The notes beneath the pieces were generated by a model that worked only from the letters and a program-made list of their open reading frames with translations, did no database searches and was not told where the DNA came from. Positions 51,371-62,990 of a stretch of 64,000 nucleotides of DNA are shown in pieces. The stretch covers positions 8,701,855 to 8,765,854 of the forward strand of contig JAEMBT020000006.1 in assembly GCA_018873245.2 (NCBI GenBank), given 5' to 3'. Each line of letters begins with the position of its first letter. Position 1 is the stretch's first letter. Source of the DNA: Archegozetes longisetosus. Lineage: Eukaryota; Arthropoda; Arachnida; Sarcoptiformes; Trhypochthoniidae. The position numbers were made by a program, and so were the translations under genes.

Positions 51371-54300
51371 CAAAATCAGACGGTTCTATGTTTTTGATCG
51401 AGAGTTTCATATGTACTTTATAGCTCTTATCAGAATTAGACATTTTAAACTTATCACTTGAAACTATCATATAATTATCTTCTTTTGTCCAGTAATTTAA
51501 TGATAATGGAAATGCTTCTGTGTTGCAATCTAATGTGACTTCACCACCAATCGATGCTCCAATCAATTGATTGGGAATCCATATCATTGGGGGAACTAAA
51601 ACCAAATTATATATTAGTTAAAATTAACAATAGTTTTCTATAAAGTCTAAAATATTTTCTTAAAACTCTCTCTCTCTCTCTCTCTCTCAACTTCTAAAGC
51701 ACTAATCGATCTGAAACGTTATTGAGTTTTATGATTTGAAACCATTGAGTTTGTCGAATACCTATCTATCATTTTATACTGTAGATGACATATTAAAGTT
51801 AGAAAAATCAAACATATTTTGATTGTAATGTAAAATTTAGAAAGTTTTCGATTGAAACATAATGTCTGATATAGTTGATTTATTTGGCCTCAGTTTTATG
51901 TTACAGTTTTATGGTGATTGCAATAGGAGTGCATTAACACTTACAATGAACTTGTAGTACTATACGTCTTGAGACTGACGGCGGGACACCTGACAACAAC
52001 AGAGGTATACAAACATGTGATTAATTAAGAAGTAATGTAGGTTTAGATATAAAAGAATAGATATAGAAATACCATTTTGTGCAATACAGAGATATGCTCC
52101 CATGTGAAGTCGACTGACTTTATAAATTGTCAAATTTTCGCCCTCTAATGTAGTGTCTAAATAATATATATTAACGTTACATCACATTACAACTTGTAAA
52201 TTGTTCATAACTCCTATTTATAGCTTCCACATACCGTACTCCATCCCTTGGTTCTTATTTTGCTGCCAATTTCCGTGTTCTATTGGCTGACTGTCTTCTC
52301 TTCTCCACGTCAGCCTAACAATCATTACTAACTTTATAAGAAGTGAACTGAACTTAATTTAACTTAACTAAACGTTTGTGCACATCTAAAGAAAGGTTTT
52401 CTTTCAGCTAACTAGTAGTGTATGTTTAGAGAGTCAAAACGAAATAATAAAAATTGAAATCATGCTAAAGTAACACGACTGAATGCTAAGCTGAACAGAA
52501 GGAGAAGATGCCATCAATAAATCGACTGTTCTGTTGATGTACTTTAAGACAGTACAGTTGATGTACTCTAAGACTGTACTGTTGATGTACTCTAAGACTG
52601 TTCTGTTGATGTACTCTAATATTCTTGAAGACAATGAGCAACTTAAAGACACATTATTGGACGGAAAGATACATTATAATTGCCTCATCACACTATAAGA
52701 AGCTCTATCAGTCTTATCGTAATGAGCAGTATTTTTTCTTAGACTGAAGAACTGTTACATGCCTTCACTGCCTCCTTATGAACAGTGTTTTTATTAAATT
52801 AGATCCTATTTAGTTACTAAGAATATATACTATTTTATGCATTCTGATGACAGTTTTAAGTATAGTATAAATGCTATTAGAACTAGATTAACCAGAGTCA
52901 ATTTGGAAAATATAAATAACTTATCACAACGTTTTTTTTGTCAATAACGTTCACAGATATGTTAATGTGAACTATGCTGCATATTTCATAAATATGCAGT
53001 TTATTACTAACTTCTAAGTAAGTCTTAAGTATTACTATCTGTTCTCATTTTGCAAGTAAACATATGCTATCTATTTGCATGAGAAATACTCTGATAAATT
53101 ATTAGAATAGAGAATGAATACTAGAGTTTTAGTATAACAGTTGAACCTGTCTTTCTCATACACTTAAGTGGTCTTAAAATGTAATATAAAACCGCTTAGA
53201 AAAACATGGCTCAATTGTTATTGTCTTTCATAAAGTACTGAGATACATGTTCAAGTTAGACACATTTTTATAAAGCATTCAGATGCCTGTTCAACTTAGA
53301 CAGATTTAACTGTAGTACACTTTTGTATACTTGAGCGAATCTTAAATTTCACTAAATAATACTTATCTTTAGACAAATGTGCACAAACTTTTATATTAAA
53401 ATAGCTGGTATTTTACGCATTTCTTATTTGTCATAATTTAAGCTTCACTTAATTAATAATCCCACTAAAGGGTCATTCTCTAAAATTGAATGATATTTCA
53501 AATGCTTTTTTAGAGTTAGAAAAACTTAGATAAGTCCAAAATAAAGATTATGGTTTGACTGGTATATAAGAAATGAGCGTAAAAGTACTCGCTATCTATC
53601 CTTCTAGAAAAACAATTACAATAAATTACCGAGGATTAGGATATCCTTTAGCTTTGCATTTGAGTGTAACATTCAAGTTTTCTCTGACCATTACATCAGA
53701 ACTGGTTTCTGCGTTCACAAAGTCAGGAGGTACTGAAACAACAAAATTCAGATAAATTGTTATCCAATCACTAGCCATTATTGATGCCAGCATAATTATC
53801 TAGTTCAAATAAATTACCAATTTCATTCAAATATCTTACTCTCATAAATTAGTACAAATTACAATGTTACTCATCTAAAACTACAGACAAATTCTGTTAA
53901 ATTCTAGTCTAACTGTCAAAGCAGTGGCAACAAACCAAATAAAAAATCGATTCAAGTGTTTTATGAAACCATTTCTTGATTTTCCGATAAATATTCGGAT
54001 ATCCGAAACATTTTAAAATAGTCAAAATGAACTACTGATATAACATGATCTACTTTAAGAAGATTTAATTTAATTCCTATTTTAAAATCTAGTTTAGTCT
54101 AAAACAAATGGAGAATATAGAAGTTGAATATAATAAGCAGTTAGTTAGTTTCGGTGGCTTTAGCTGTCAAGAAAGAGTTGTTTATACATTTAGCTTAGTG
54201 AATCACTCAAATAATTAGATACGCATATGTCTCAGAAAAGAAGATTGAAGTAAGGACTTCTCACCAATATGTGCAGCAAATATATGGCTGCGCACAAATT

Positions 54301-57300
54301 CAGTACAAACTTTTAATCCACTGTCACTCATAATTTAGTTCTCAAACTCAAGTAACTAAACATTTCAATGTAGATAATATGCACGAAAACATGTATGCAT
54401 TGCAAATACATTAACACTAACTGTAAGTAACCGAACTCAGTCAATACATGATTTTAGCTCAATAGTGAACGTTTAGAAATTTCTTTACATCTTTTAGACT
54501 TTAATTATGATGAGCCCAATTTAAAATTTAATCATTAGACATTTTGTTTGATGATTTAATTAGATTTATTGAACATATGAAGAATCGTTATTATAGATAT
54601 CGTTATTATATTATCCCTGATATGGCACGCATTAGTTACTAGACTGTCAGCGTCTTTCATTGTTTTTCGCATAGATAGCTCAACACTAAAAATACATTAG
54701 AGTTCAGTATCTCTGTATAATAGCATCAATAAAAATGACAATATAATGCTTTATGAAATAAGGGCATAACAGGAGAATCGCATGAATGGAGTGTTGAAAA
54801 GCGTCTTATCTGATTGAGATGGACTCAGTAAATGAGTGGAGAAAATATTGAAACACAAATTCATGCTCACCCGTCACGTCCAGATATCCGACTTGGCTTT
54901 TCGCTGGCATTGTGTTGATCTGACACATATAACCTGTAATACATTATCAATTATTAAACAACTAAATCTCTTCAACCATTCACCTTATAATTAATTGCAA
55001 CAATGTGATTAAGTCCTAATAATTAATTTAAAGTTGTAACAAAAATTGCAACAATGTGATTAATTCCTGATGATTAATTGCAAAATTGTAGCAATGTGAT
55101 TAAGTCCTAATAACTAATTATAACAATTAATATGATTAAATCCTAATAATTACCGCCTCGATCTGATTCCTGAACACTTTTGATGTGAAGCGTCCAAATT
55201 TTATGGTCGCTTTGGCTCAAACTGATCCGATTATTGCGTGTAATGACATGATGATGAATTGTCAATATTGTTTTGCTCTCTACTCGAAGCCAGGCCACCT
55301 GTATTTATACAAAATTCAGACAGTCAAACTTTTCTCATATTTGTTTGTTTTATCACTCAAGTTTTCAATTTAAATTTTAATCTCTTAAAATAATTTTCTG
55401 ACTAACTCCTTATGTTTAAAAATGAAAAGTTTTCAGAACAACTTTATTGAGTCCTTAAATGGACTAGTGTTTTGGGATAAAATGCTGTTATTGTACAGAA
55501 TATGATCATCAAATACAATCTTAATATATTATACGAATTGACTCATCAAACAAATGAGTATGTTACATATAAGTCATATTCTGGTCCCAAACGTATAATT
55601 CTGTAATATTATTAAGTGGTTGTAGTTAATAAACGTAAAAAACACAAGATTATCATTACTGAATATTAAGCCATAACTTATTATTGTATTGAAAACATGA
55701 GTTTTGTACTTGAGATTTTAATTTTTGATAAGCATTTAGAAATTACTCTTCTTCCTATTAGTAGTGCCTTCTCTACTCATCAAATACTATAGTAAGAACT
55801 ATGTGTTAAACTGAAACTTTTCCGCTAGCTTCCAGTTAAAAATAACATAAATAGCTTCTTTTAATATTCTTCTATATTCAGTCCTCTCTTTCCTTGGTCT
55901 TTTCTTCTTCCTTTCAAGTTATTAATCATTGCTTTAGGTAAAAACTGAAAAAACCTATTACTCAAAATACATTTTGAGATGAAATCTACACAAAATATGC
56001 TTTCTAACAAATATAGAAATACTCATAAAAGTCGAGTTGTATTGCCAGGCAATTTAAAAATAGGTGCAGTCAAACTCAATGTCTCGAAAATTGAGTCCAA
56101 TTTCAATGTTGATCAACAATGTTGAGAAATAAAAATATAAATATTCATATTACCCTCAAATATTAGTTTCGCAAATTTTATCAACGAATTCAATGAAACG
56201 CATCATTTGTGACAATTTTGATTTTGACACTATCAGTAGTACTCAGATATATTTATTAAATGAGTTATAAAAAGTATTGCGTTCTTTAGCCAATAATATA
56301 TTTCTAAATCGATCTGAAGTTTAGCGTAAAATCAACCCGAGATAAGTCGAACATTCTTTCTTAGAATCTAGAGAATAACTAACACATCAAAGTTCATAAA
56401 TTTCATACCTCATTGCGATTACTGAAAATAAAGTAGAAAATACATTCTAAAGTTGTGATCCTGAACAGTGGTACGCGCACCAGTAACTGGTACGCGAGTA
56501 TGTATTTTCGACACGCTCAGCTTCTCTCAGAAGCTAAACCTACGTATGTCGAATTAGGATTTAATGGATGAGTTATCACAGATAATCAGCTAATTTCTTT
56601 GCCTACTTCAAACCATGTTTAGTCTTGAAAAATTCTAACGTCAACTTTGCCTCAAATTCCAATCTATTCCTAACCTAACCTAAGATCAAGAATAAGCTGA
56701 CGACATTTGTTTTTAGACTTTTGAGTCATTAACATTGGGCTGAAAAGAAAAGTAAATTTTCATTGAGCGGATGGTTAGCTGTGGAAAATTGTTCGTTCTG
56801 ATAGATTAGTGGTACACAGCAGTCTATAGATTGATTTAGTGTTACTGAACATGAAAAAGGTTGAGTACCACTGTTCTAGAGTATTGTAAATTATTGTGAG
56901 AATGCGTCTAATATTGCCATCATCTCAATTCCTTTGATTTCAAGTTCGTCTCATTTCTAAAATGGTTTGAAAATGTTTTATGAAAAGTAAAAAACTTGTT
57001 TGCTAAACTAACGATAATATGGAGTTATTTAAGTTAGCTAAGGGTATAAGCAATAGGTTTTATTGAAGTTTAAATCCTATAAGCTTTCATGAACGATAAG
57101 TTTTAATTGGTTTCGGCAAACTTTTTACTTAGGAATTAGTAAGCATTGCATTTAAGTCAATAATTTATTGAAGTCTCATTTACTGTATTATAATAGATTG
57201 TATAGTAAGGCATGACTAACAAATAGGTAAGTCTTTAAAAGTCTTGCTTAAGTGCAGCCTAATCTTATTGAATCTTATTGACTGAATTTTATACTCCATC

Positions 57301-59201
57301 TTCTAATAGATTCCTACTTTATTCCCGTTTTATTCCTTGATTTTTTAGTGAGTACCCCTTCAATAAAAATACTGCTTCTCGCGAGTCGAGTCCAAATTGA
57401 GTACCATTTCTTCTTATATCATATTTCGATTCGATCACTAAGCTCGAAAGATTTTGATCGAATTGCATACAATAAGCCGTTTGGAATTTAAATCCGTTTT
57501 TATGAAGCAGTTCGGTTCTAAATCTCAATAGCTTACTTTCGAAACTCAAAATCAATATAACTTGCGAAACGTTCAATCTCCAACACTTAACTTATTGATA
57601 ATTAGATAAAATCTAATTGAAGACTAGAAACAGGTGAGTATTAAGCATTGTTCTCCCTGTTTTCAATTTCTAATCCTTAGGTCTTTTTTGCCGACAAGTT
57701 CTCTAACTATTGTTTGATATAAATAATGGATGAAATTAAGCTTATATTTCAATATTTACTTAAGTCAATTGAATCGAGAATTGAATTGATAAAAAACAGA
57801 GAATAGTAATAAACAGGAATTTGTTTGAGTAAAATAAAACTATTTGTTAATACTAAGCCCTGTGATAACTTTAAAATGAACTCTACTTTGAAACAAACTT
57901 TTATAGAGAGTGAAACTGCTGCTTAATTAAAAAATGAAATTTTGTTCCAGACAACTAATTGATTGAAAGTAAACCTTTTTCTATGGAGTTTGTCGAGCAA
58001 ACAGATTATTCTCTGATAAAAAAAGCATTGTATATATTAAGCTCTCAAATCCCGGAAAGATTCGTTGCGAGCTAATTTTTTGAGAGGCCTGTTCTTTCGC
58101 TTCATAAAATCAGGCAAAACGATTGGCTACACTTTATCTTCAACTAAAATGATAAGCTTTCATAGAAATAATTAATTTTCTCCTATTTATTAGAAGATAA
58201 TTTGGGTTTCCAAATTTTTTTGTTAACTTCAAACAATCATATTCTCTGATCTTTTTATTGGTGAAAATTTCATATTCATTGATCTTTCACTCAAAAGGCG
58301 TTCACTTTATTGTCTTTTGATATCTTTTCAAATTATATTTTGATAAGATTTTGTCAGTTTAGAACTTTGAAGAATAATTTTGATGATTTAGTTGGATGCT
58401 GACAGATTTGGATTGGTCTGAATTTGATAAATTGAGTTTGTTAGCAATTGAAAAATAAATTGAAATAAAACTATTTGATGAGGAGATTATTGATCTAAGT
58501 GTTGGTATTGGTTCAGTGGTTATTCCATGGCTAGCATTAGTCAATTATAAAGTTTGAGAGACACAATTGGAGAAACTATTTGAAGAACAGTTCCTACATT
58601 TTGATTAACATAACTTTTCTCCAATACATAATTCATTGAGCAATATTGACCAACAATACCAATAATATCGAATCCTTTGCTCATGAAAAAACAATTTTTG
58701 TTTTTGTATTAAAGAGCTTTTGTGATTCAATTCTGCTACTTTTCCTCATTTTTAATAAGTTAATAAATATTTTCAATCAATATGTCAATAAATTATGACT
58801 TTAATGAATAATTGACGAAAAATTGCTTAAAGTTGAGCAAATTGAATAGATTTTTGTTTAAAGTGATTTTTTGATTAAAATAATGCCGATCATAGTGAGA
58901 AAGCTAAAATAAATATTTAAAAATGAATAAGAGGACAGAAATGTTTAGTAATGACACGATGTACACTCCTACTTTGATTAATTACTACTATTTATGTAGA
59001 ATGTTATCATGTTATTAGCTGAGAAGAAATACGTTGTGTAGAGATCAATAAAAAGCATACATACTCTATATGTTTCCAAATTATTTACAATGCATGGCAG
59101 TTTGGCATCTCTTCCTAATGCTACCGTCACATTAGGTATTTGGTCAACGAATTCAGGTTCTTCTGAAGGAATAGTGTATCTAACAGTGTCCAGAAATGAA
59201 C
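51371..59201 (-). CDS. DIP/IgLON-type immunoglobulin cell-adhesion protein (partial)
   Basis: DIPs are GPI-anchored or secreted three-Ig surface proteins of arthropod neurons that bind Dpr partners. Eight exons, 5'-3': 59201-59065, 55298-55154, 54933-54871, 53732-53630, 52314-52235, 52156-52073, 51989-51945, 51595-51371; all phases join and give about 294 aa. Ig1: PEFVDQIPNVTVALGRDAKLPC, VAWLRVESKTIL, HVITRNNRI, ESDRGGYMCQINT, QVGYLDV. Ig2: VPPDF, NVTLKCKAKGYPNPR, TWRREDSQPI, ENLTIYKVSRLHMGAYLCIAQN. Ig3: VHFPPMIWIPNQLIGA, VTLDC, YWTKED, VHMKLSIKN, PSDFG. These match insect DIPs better than lachesin. The model opens in phase 1 without a signal peptide, and Ig3 stops before its second Cys, so exons at both ends are missing: the first probably right of 59201 or outside the window, the last left of 51371. 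Introns carry MITEs and minisatellites. Confidence 0.92.
51666..51688. repeat. (CT)n microsatellite in an Ig-gene intron
   Basis: About 11 CT units in the 349-bp intron between the last two recognised Ig exons. Confidence 0.9.
52533..52619. repeat. 24-bp tandem minisatellite, four copies
   Basis: GTTGATGTACTCTAAGACTGTACT repeats at 52533, 52557, 52581 and 52605 (last truncated). Because 24 is a multiple of three, the minus strand reads an eight-residue repeat (TVLEYINS-like), but the frame has no other support and lies in an Ig-gene intron. Confidence 0.95.
53138..53312. mobile_element. palindromic MITE, CAGT-ended family, copy D
   Basis: Left end CAGTTGAACCTGTCTTTCTC; reverse complement of right end CAGTTAAATCTGTCTAAGTTG. 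About 175 bp. The right end appears partly duplicated: GTTCAAGTTAGACACATTT at about 53251-53269 and TTCAACTTAGACAGATTTA near the end are near copies about 46 bp apart. Lies in the intron between Ig exons 4 and 5. Confidence 0.7.
54988..55153. repeat. intronic tandem repeat next to an Ig exon
   Basis: At least four imperfect units of GCAACAATGTGATTAAGTCCTAATAATTAATT fill most of the 220-bp intron between Ig exons 2 and 3, and the final TCCTAATAATTAC runs into the exon 2 donor, the minus-strand GTAATT. Confidence 0.8.
56466..56873. mobile_element. hAT-like non-autonomous element, about 408 bp
   Basis: It begins CAGTGGTACGCGCACC and the reverse complement of its right end begins CAGTGGTACTCAACCTTTTT. 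CAGTGG with CTCAACCTTT is the classic terminal sequence of many animal hAT elements. The 8-bp flanks (ATCCTGAA left, TTCTAGAG right) match at only about half the positions, as for an old insertion; the right flank contains TCTAGA, common at hAT target sites. Inside there is no transposase frame, but a short (CCTAA)3 lies at 56669-56683. It sits in the 3.8-kb first recognised intron of the Ig gene. Confidence 0.65.
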
Positions 59202-61480
59202 CTAAAAGAGAAAGTATAGATCCAATAAAATGGTCTTTGCTTCTCGCAAGTGTGCTTTGAGATTAGAGATGGATTTGAAACATTTTATATAAAACAGTCA
59301 TGAACTATAGAGATATATGGTATTTGAACCTAATTTTAAGCGGTATCTTCAGTTGAGAAAAACGTTTTAAATAGTTAAAATATCTTGTATTATAAATGGA
59401 GGCAGAATTTATCTCTCAACCTTACTCAACTACTATAGCCAGCAATAATACCCTTGGAATAGTAACCCACTCTTATCTCCAATTTTCATATCAACTAATA
59501 TAACCTAACACGACATATTTCATGTTTACTGGCCAACTTTGAACTTTATGGCAGTTAATCCATTGAGCGTTCTTGTTTACTTGTTCCAAATAAGTGAATG
59601 AGTGTTTTAAGGTAAGTGTAAAACTGAACAATTTGAGTCTATCAAATAGGAAATATGAGATTAAATATTCTCATAAGAGCATTATAAAAAATGTGGTTTA
59701 TGCTCATTCTAACACCACATCGATTTGAATGGTTAGTCATGTCTAATTTGTTGAAACAAAAGTGTTTTGAAGGCACACAATAATCCAGCGCCTGCACTAT
59801 GAAAAATAATGCTAAGCTTTTCTATGCAAAAACTTGGTTTAATATTTATATTTTTTCTTTAAAGTAGAGAATTTATTCTCAATTTTGAATTACCCTAAGA
59901 AACGGTACTTTTATTCAAAGCAATAAAGAAAGGCTTCTATAAGGTATAGAACGTGCAGCTCAGACGTCTAAAAATGTGGGCTTCAATTTATCTGGTAGTA
60001 AATAATTTTTTTAATCCAATTTCATACAAAACTTTGGTTCATCTCTTCTAAAGCAAATGCTTGAGAAAAGTAAGTTTAAAACGTTTTTAATTCCTAGACT
60101 TGTTTTAGAGATCTAGGAATCAAATGCAATATGCACTGGAGTGATATATCCAATACAGTCGATTGAAGGAATTGAGACAACTATTATTGAAGGCATATAA
60201 ATTTATTTACCTGTAAAGGATTTAGGAATAGTATGTAATACCAGATAATGCTATACGTGAAGCATAAATTCTAGATTTGTTCCAAGTTTTCGAACCTACT
60301 GTACTCTTAGTAGCCCAATAGTAGCCTTGAGCACACAGGTTGACAGCTAGGGCTTAAAAAAATGTTTAGCTAGAGGAAAAAGAGAAAGCGAAAATAGCTT
60401 TCATGTAATTGGCAGATCTAATGCGTGATATGCAGCGTAAGGATATTCTCTAAAACTTCCAATTCAATCCTAGTTATGTAGAGGACTTCCTAACTCTTAT
60501 TAAACTACTTCTTTTACTCTTATTTCACAATTGATGCCTATATGAGCAAATTTATTATGCAATATAAAAATATTTCAAAAATCAAACATAAATGAAGATC
60601 GCTTGCATTTTATGAAAATTGAAATCATTTTCAAGGGTTATATCGACTACTCATTGAGGGAAAGCTTTTTTAATGCATACTTTTGCAATACTTTGAAGTG
60701 AGCACTCATAAAGTTCTTTCATAGCAGACATCAACTTATGAAGGCGCTTTTATGAAGATAGAAAAATTCAAAAGTCCAAGTAATTTTATTTTCAACTCAT
60801 TTCTAAAAGTTTGATTAAATTTAGCCAAATTCTGGCTTTGAGTCGAATGAAAAGCTGAATGAGATCTGAGTGAAAGGAGAATTGAATTTGTGGAGGATAC
60901 CGACTACACGGGTATTCATTCATTCGAGAAATACGGGTTATATCGTTTGATTGATAGCCTAACTGACAAATCAAATTCAATTAATCTTCAAATGTTTTGT
61001 CAAATTCAATTATGTTTCATACGACAACTGATAAATTAAAATATAGAGCAATCAAATCAATGATTGGGTGTTATGATGAGATTGGAGGTAAAAATATATT
61101 TAATCAGAAGATATAAATGAGAAAATATAATTTAGCAAAAGCAGTAATTGAGTAATGATGATGCGTTAAGTTATGCCTCATTTAGCTTAACATTTCAAAC
61201 GGCATTATTGATAGCGTGTTTGTTCGCAATCACTATAAATTCACAAATTCATAATAGCATGTTAGCGGTCATTATAACTTATGGAATACCCTAACTCGTG
61301 TCCAACCTTATGTCCAACATCCGGTCAAAGTTTAGCAGAGAAAACACCGGAAACTATTTTATATGAAATTTTTATATATCGCTAAAACAGATTAGATTAT
61401 TCAACTAACTTTCATCTATTTCAATTTATACCAACTCTGTTCCACTCTATTATGCAAACAATCAATTAATCTATAACTTG

Positions 61481-61513
61481 AGATAGTCTTCAGATAGTCT
61501 TCAGATAGTCTTT
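61481..61513. repeat. 11-bp tandem repeat, three copies
   Basis: AGATAGTCTTC repeated three times. Confidence 0.9.
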
Positions 61514-61757
61514 ATCATCTATTTTAATGGACAACTCATGTACTAAATAGTCATTAAGTAACTCTCTTCTTCTATCAAATAAAACCTTTTTCCTAATCTA
61601 TGACATCGATATTATTTTACTTCATTTTTTATGTAAGTTTTAATGATGTCTATATTGGACCAGTTAGCAAAACAAAAATAAAACCAGACTCAATCATCAA
61701 GTCTGAAAGAATAAAAGCATTTCAAAGTTTATTCAAACATCTGTTCGAATGTGTACA

Positions 61758-61826
61758 AGAGAGAGAACTATAGAGAGAGAACTAAAAGAGAGAGATCTAA
61801 AAGAGAGAGAACTGAAAGAAAAGAAC
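61758..61826. repeat. GA-rich minisatellite
   Basis: Units like GAGAGAGAACTAAAA repeated about four times with small changes. Confidence 0.85.
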
Positions 61827-62138
61827 TACAGATCGATAGTCTATTCGAAGTAGAGATGAATCGAATAACAATTTATTATTAGTGCAATTTTGAGATTGCA
61901 TTGAAAGACCAATATAGATATCGTTAACTTAAAATATAGTAACTGTTATTCGGTCTGTGATTCGGCCTGTGACTTGGTCTGTGTTACTTCGACACACAAA
62001 AGTACTGTTATATCTTAGCAAATGTTTGTCATAATTTCAAATAATCGACTCTAACATCAAGCTCATTTTTGTCAACTCATAGGTTTAGGTAGTACACCAA
62101 TCAGAAGATTGAGGAAAACCTAATCTAATCTAATCTGA

Positions 62139-62173
62139 CCTAACCTAACCTAACCTAACCTAACCTAACCTAG
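62139..62173. repeat. interstitial (CCTAA)n telomere-type repeat
   Basis: Six perfect CCTAA units plus a changed seventh, preceded by degenerate CTAAT units from about 62118. (TTAGG)n is the ancestral arthropod telomere repeat. The C-rich strand is on the + strand. Embedded in ordinary DNA, so interstitial and not a chromosome end. Confidence 0.9.
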
Positions 62174-62508
62174 TATAGCATAGCAAAACATGATAAAAGT
62201 CCATGAAGTGATTCAAAGTGAAGTCGTAATCTCGCTTAGCATTCATACAGATAAAAATGCTGAACTACTTTACTTTAGATTGTGTGTATTTTTCATGGTA
62301 TTAATGAGCAGTTGAGTTGATTACTCTCTAAGAATCATTTGATACCATTCTGGCCAACTAATTTGCAATTTTTATGTAAATCCCTTTATAATGATCTTTC
62401 CATTCTGTTTCTAATTCATTCGTTCCTAATTTTAGTGTAGGATTCAATCCTAAGATCATACTTTTGTTGGCTTCGAGCACTTATTTGACATTTTCTTTAT
62501 TTTTCAAA

Positions 62509-62558
62509 ACTAAGTCTGCTTTGAGAACTAAGTCTGTCTTCAGAACTAAGTCTGTATG
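62509..62558. repeat. short tandem repeat, about 18 bp, three copies
   Basis: Three copies of ACTAAGTCTG with GAGA/CAGA spacers; the best pair is AGAACTAAGTCTGT. Confidence 0.8.
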
Positions 62559-62940
62559 GAAAGGATGAAATATCAGACCTCTTAAACATCTCGAAGTCAA
62601 TATTTAAAGTAAATTTAATTATTATGTCAATAAAAAATCGATAGAGAGGTTTAGATCCCTAAACTTAAGAATGGCAATGATTTAAATGGAGAATTGAGTT
62701 AATAGCACACAATTTCCTGACATCTGCTACACTCTTATATTTTTAGCCTCACTTTACATTCAATGCATTCGGCGTTTTCTTCAAACTTGCTTCCAACGAG
62801 TCAAGCTTTTCACCAGCGATTCAATTACTTTATTGATTTATTTGAAAGGAAATAAGACCGATCTCCAGTTTATTTAACTTTGAACCACATTTATTTTACG
62901 TGATCATAATTGTGTTAATAAGCGATGTTTGATCAAAAAT

Positions 62941-62990
62941 TGTAGAGCTATCTGAATTGTAGAGCTATCTAAATTGTAGCCCTATCCAAA
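62941..62990. repeat. 17-18 bp tandem repeat, three copies
   Basis: TGTAGAGCTATCTGAAT repeated, the third copy with changes (TGTAGCCCTATCC). Confidence 0.85.

Noticed and set aside
57319..57576. 85-codon minus-strand frame inside an Ig-gene intron
   Set aside because: No Ig or other domain signature; Ig exons on both sides already join in phase without it.
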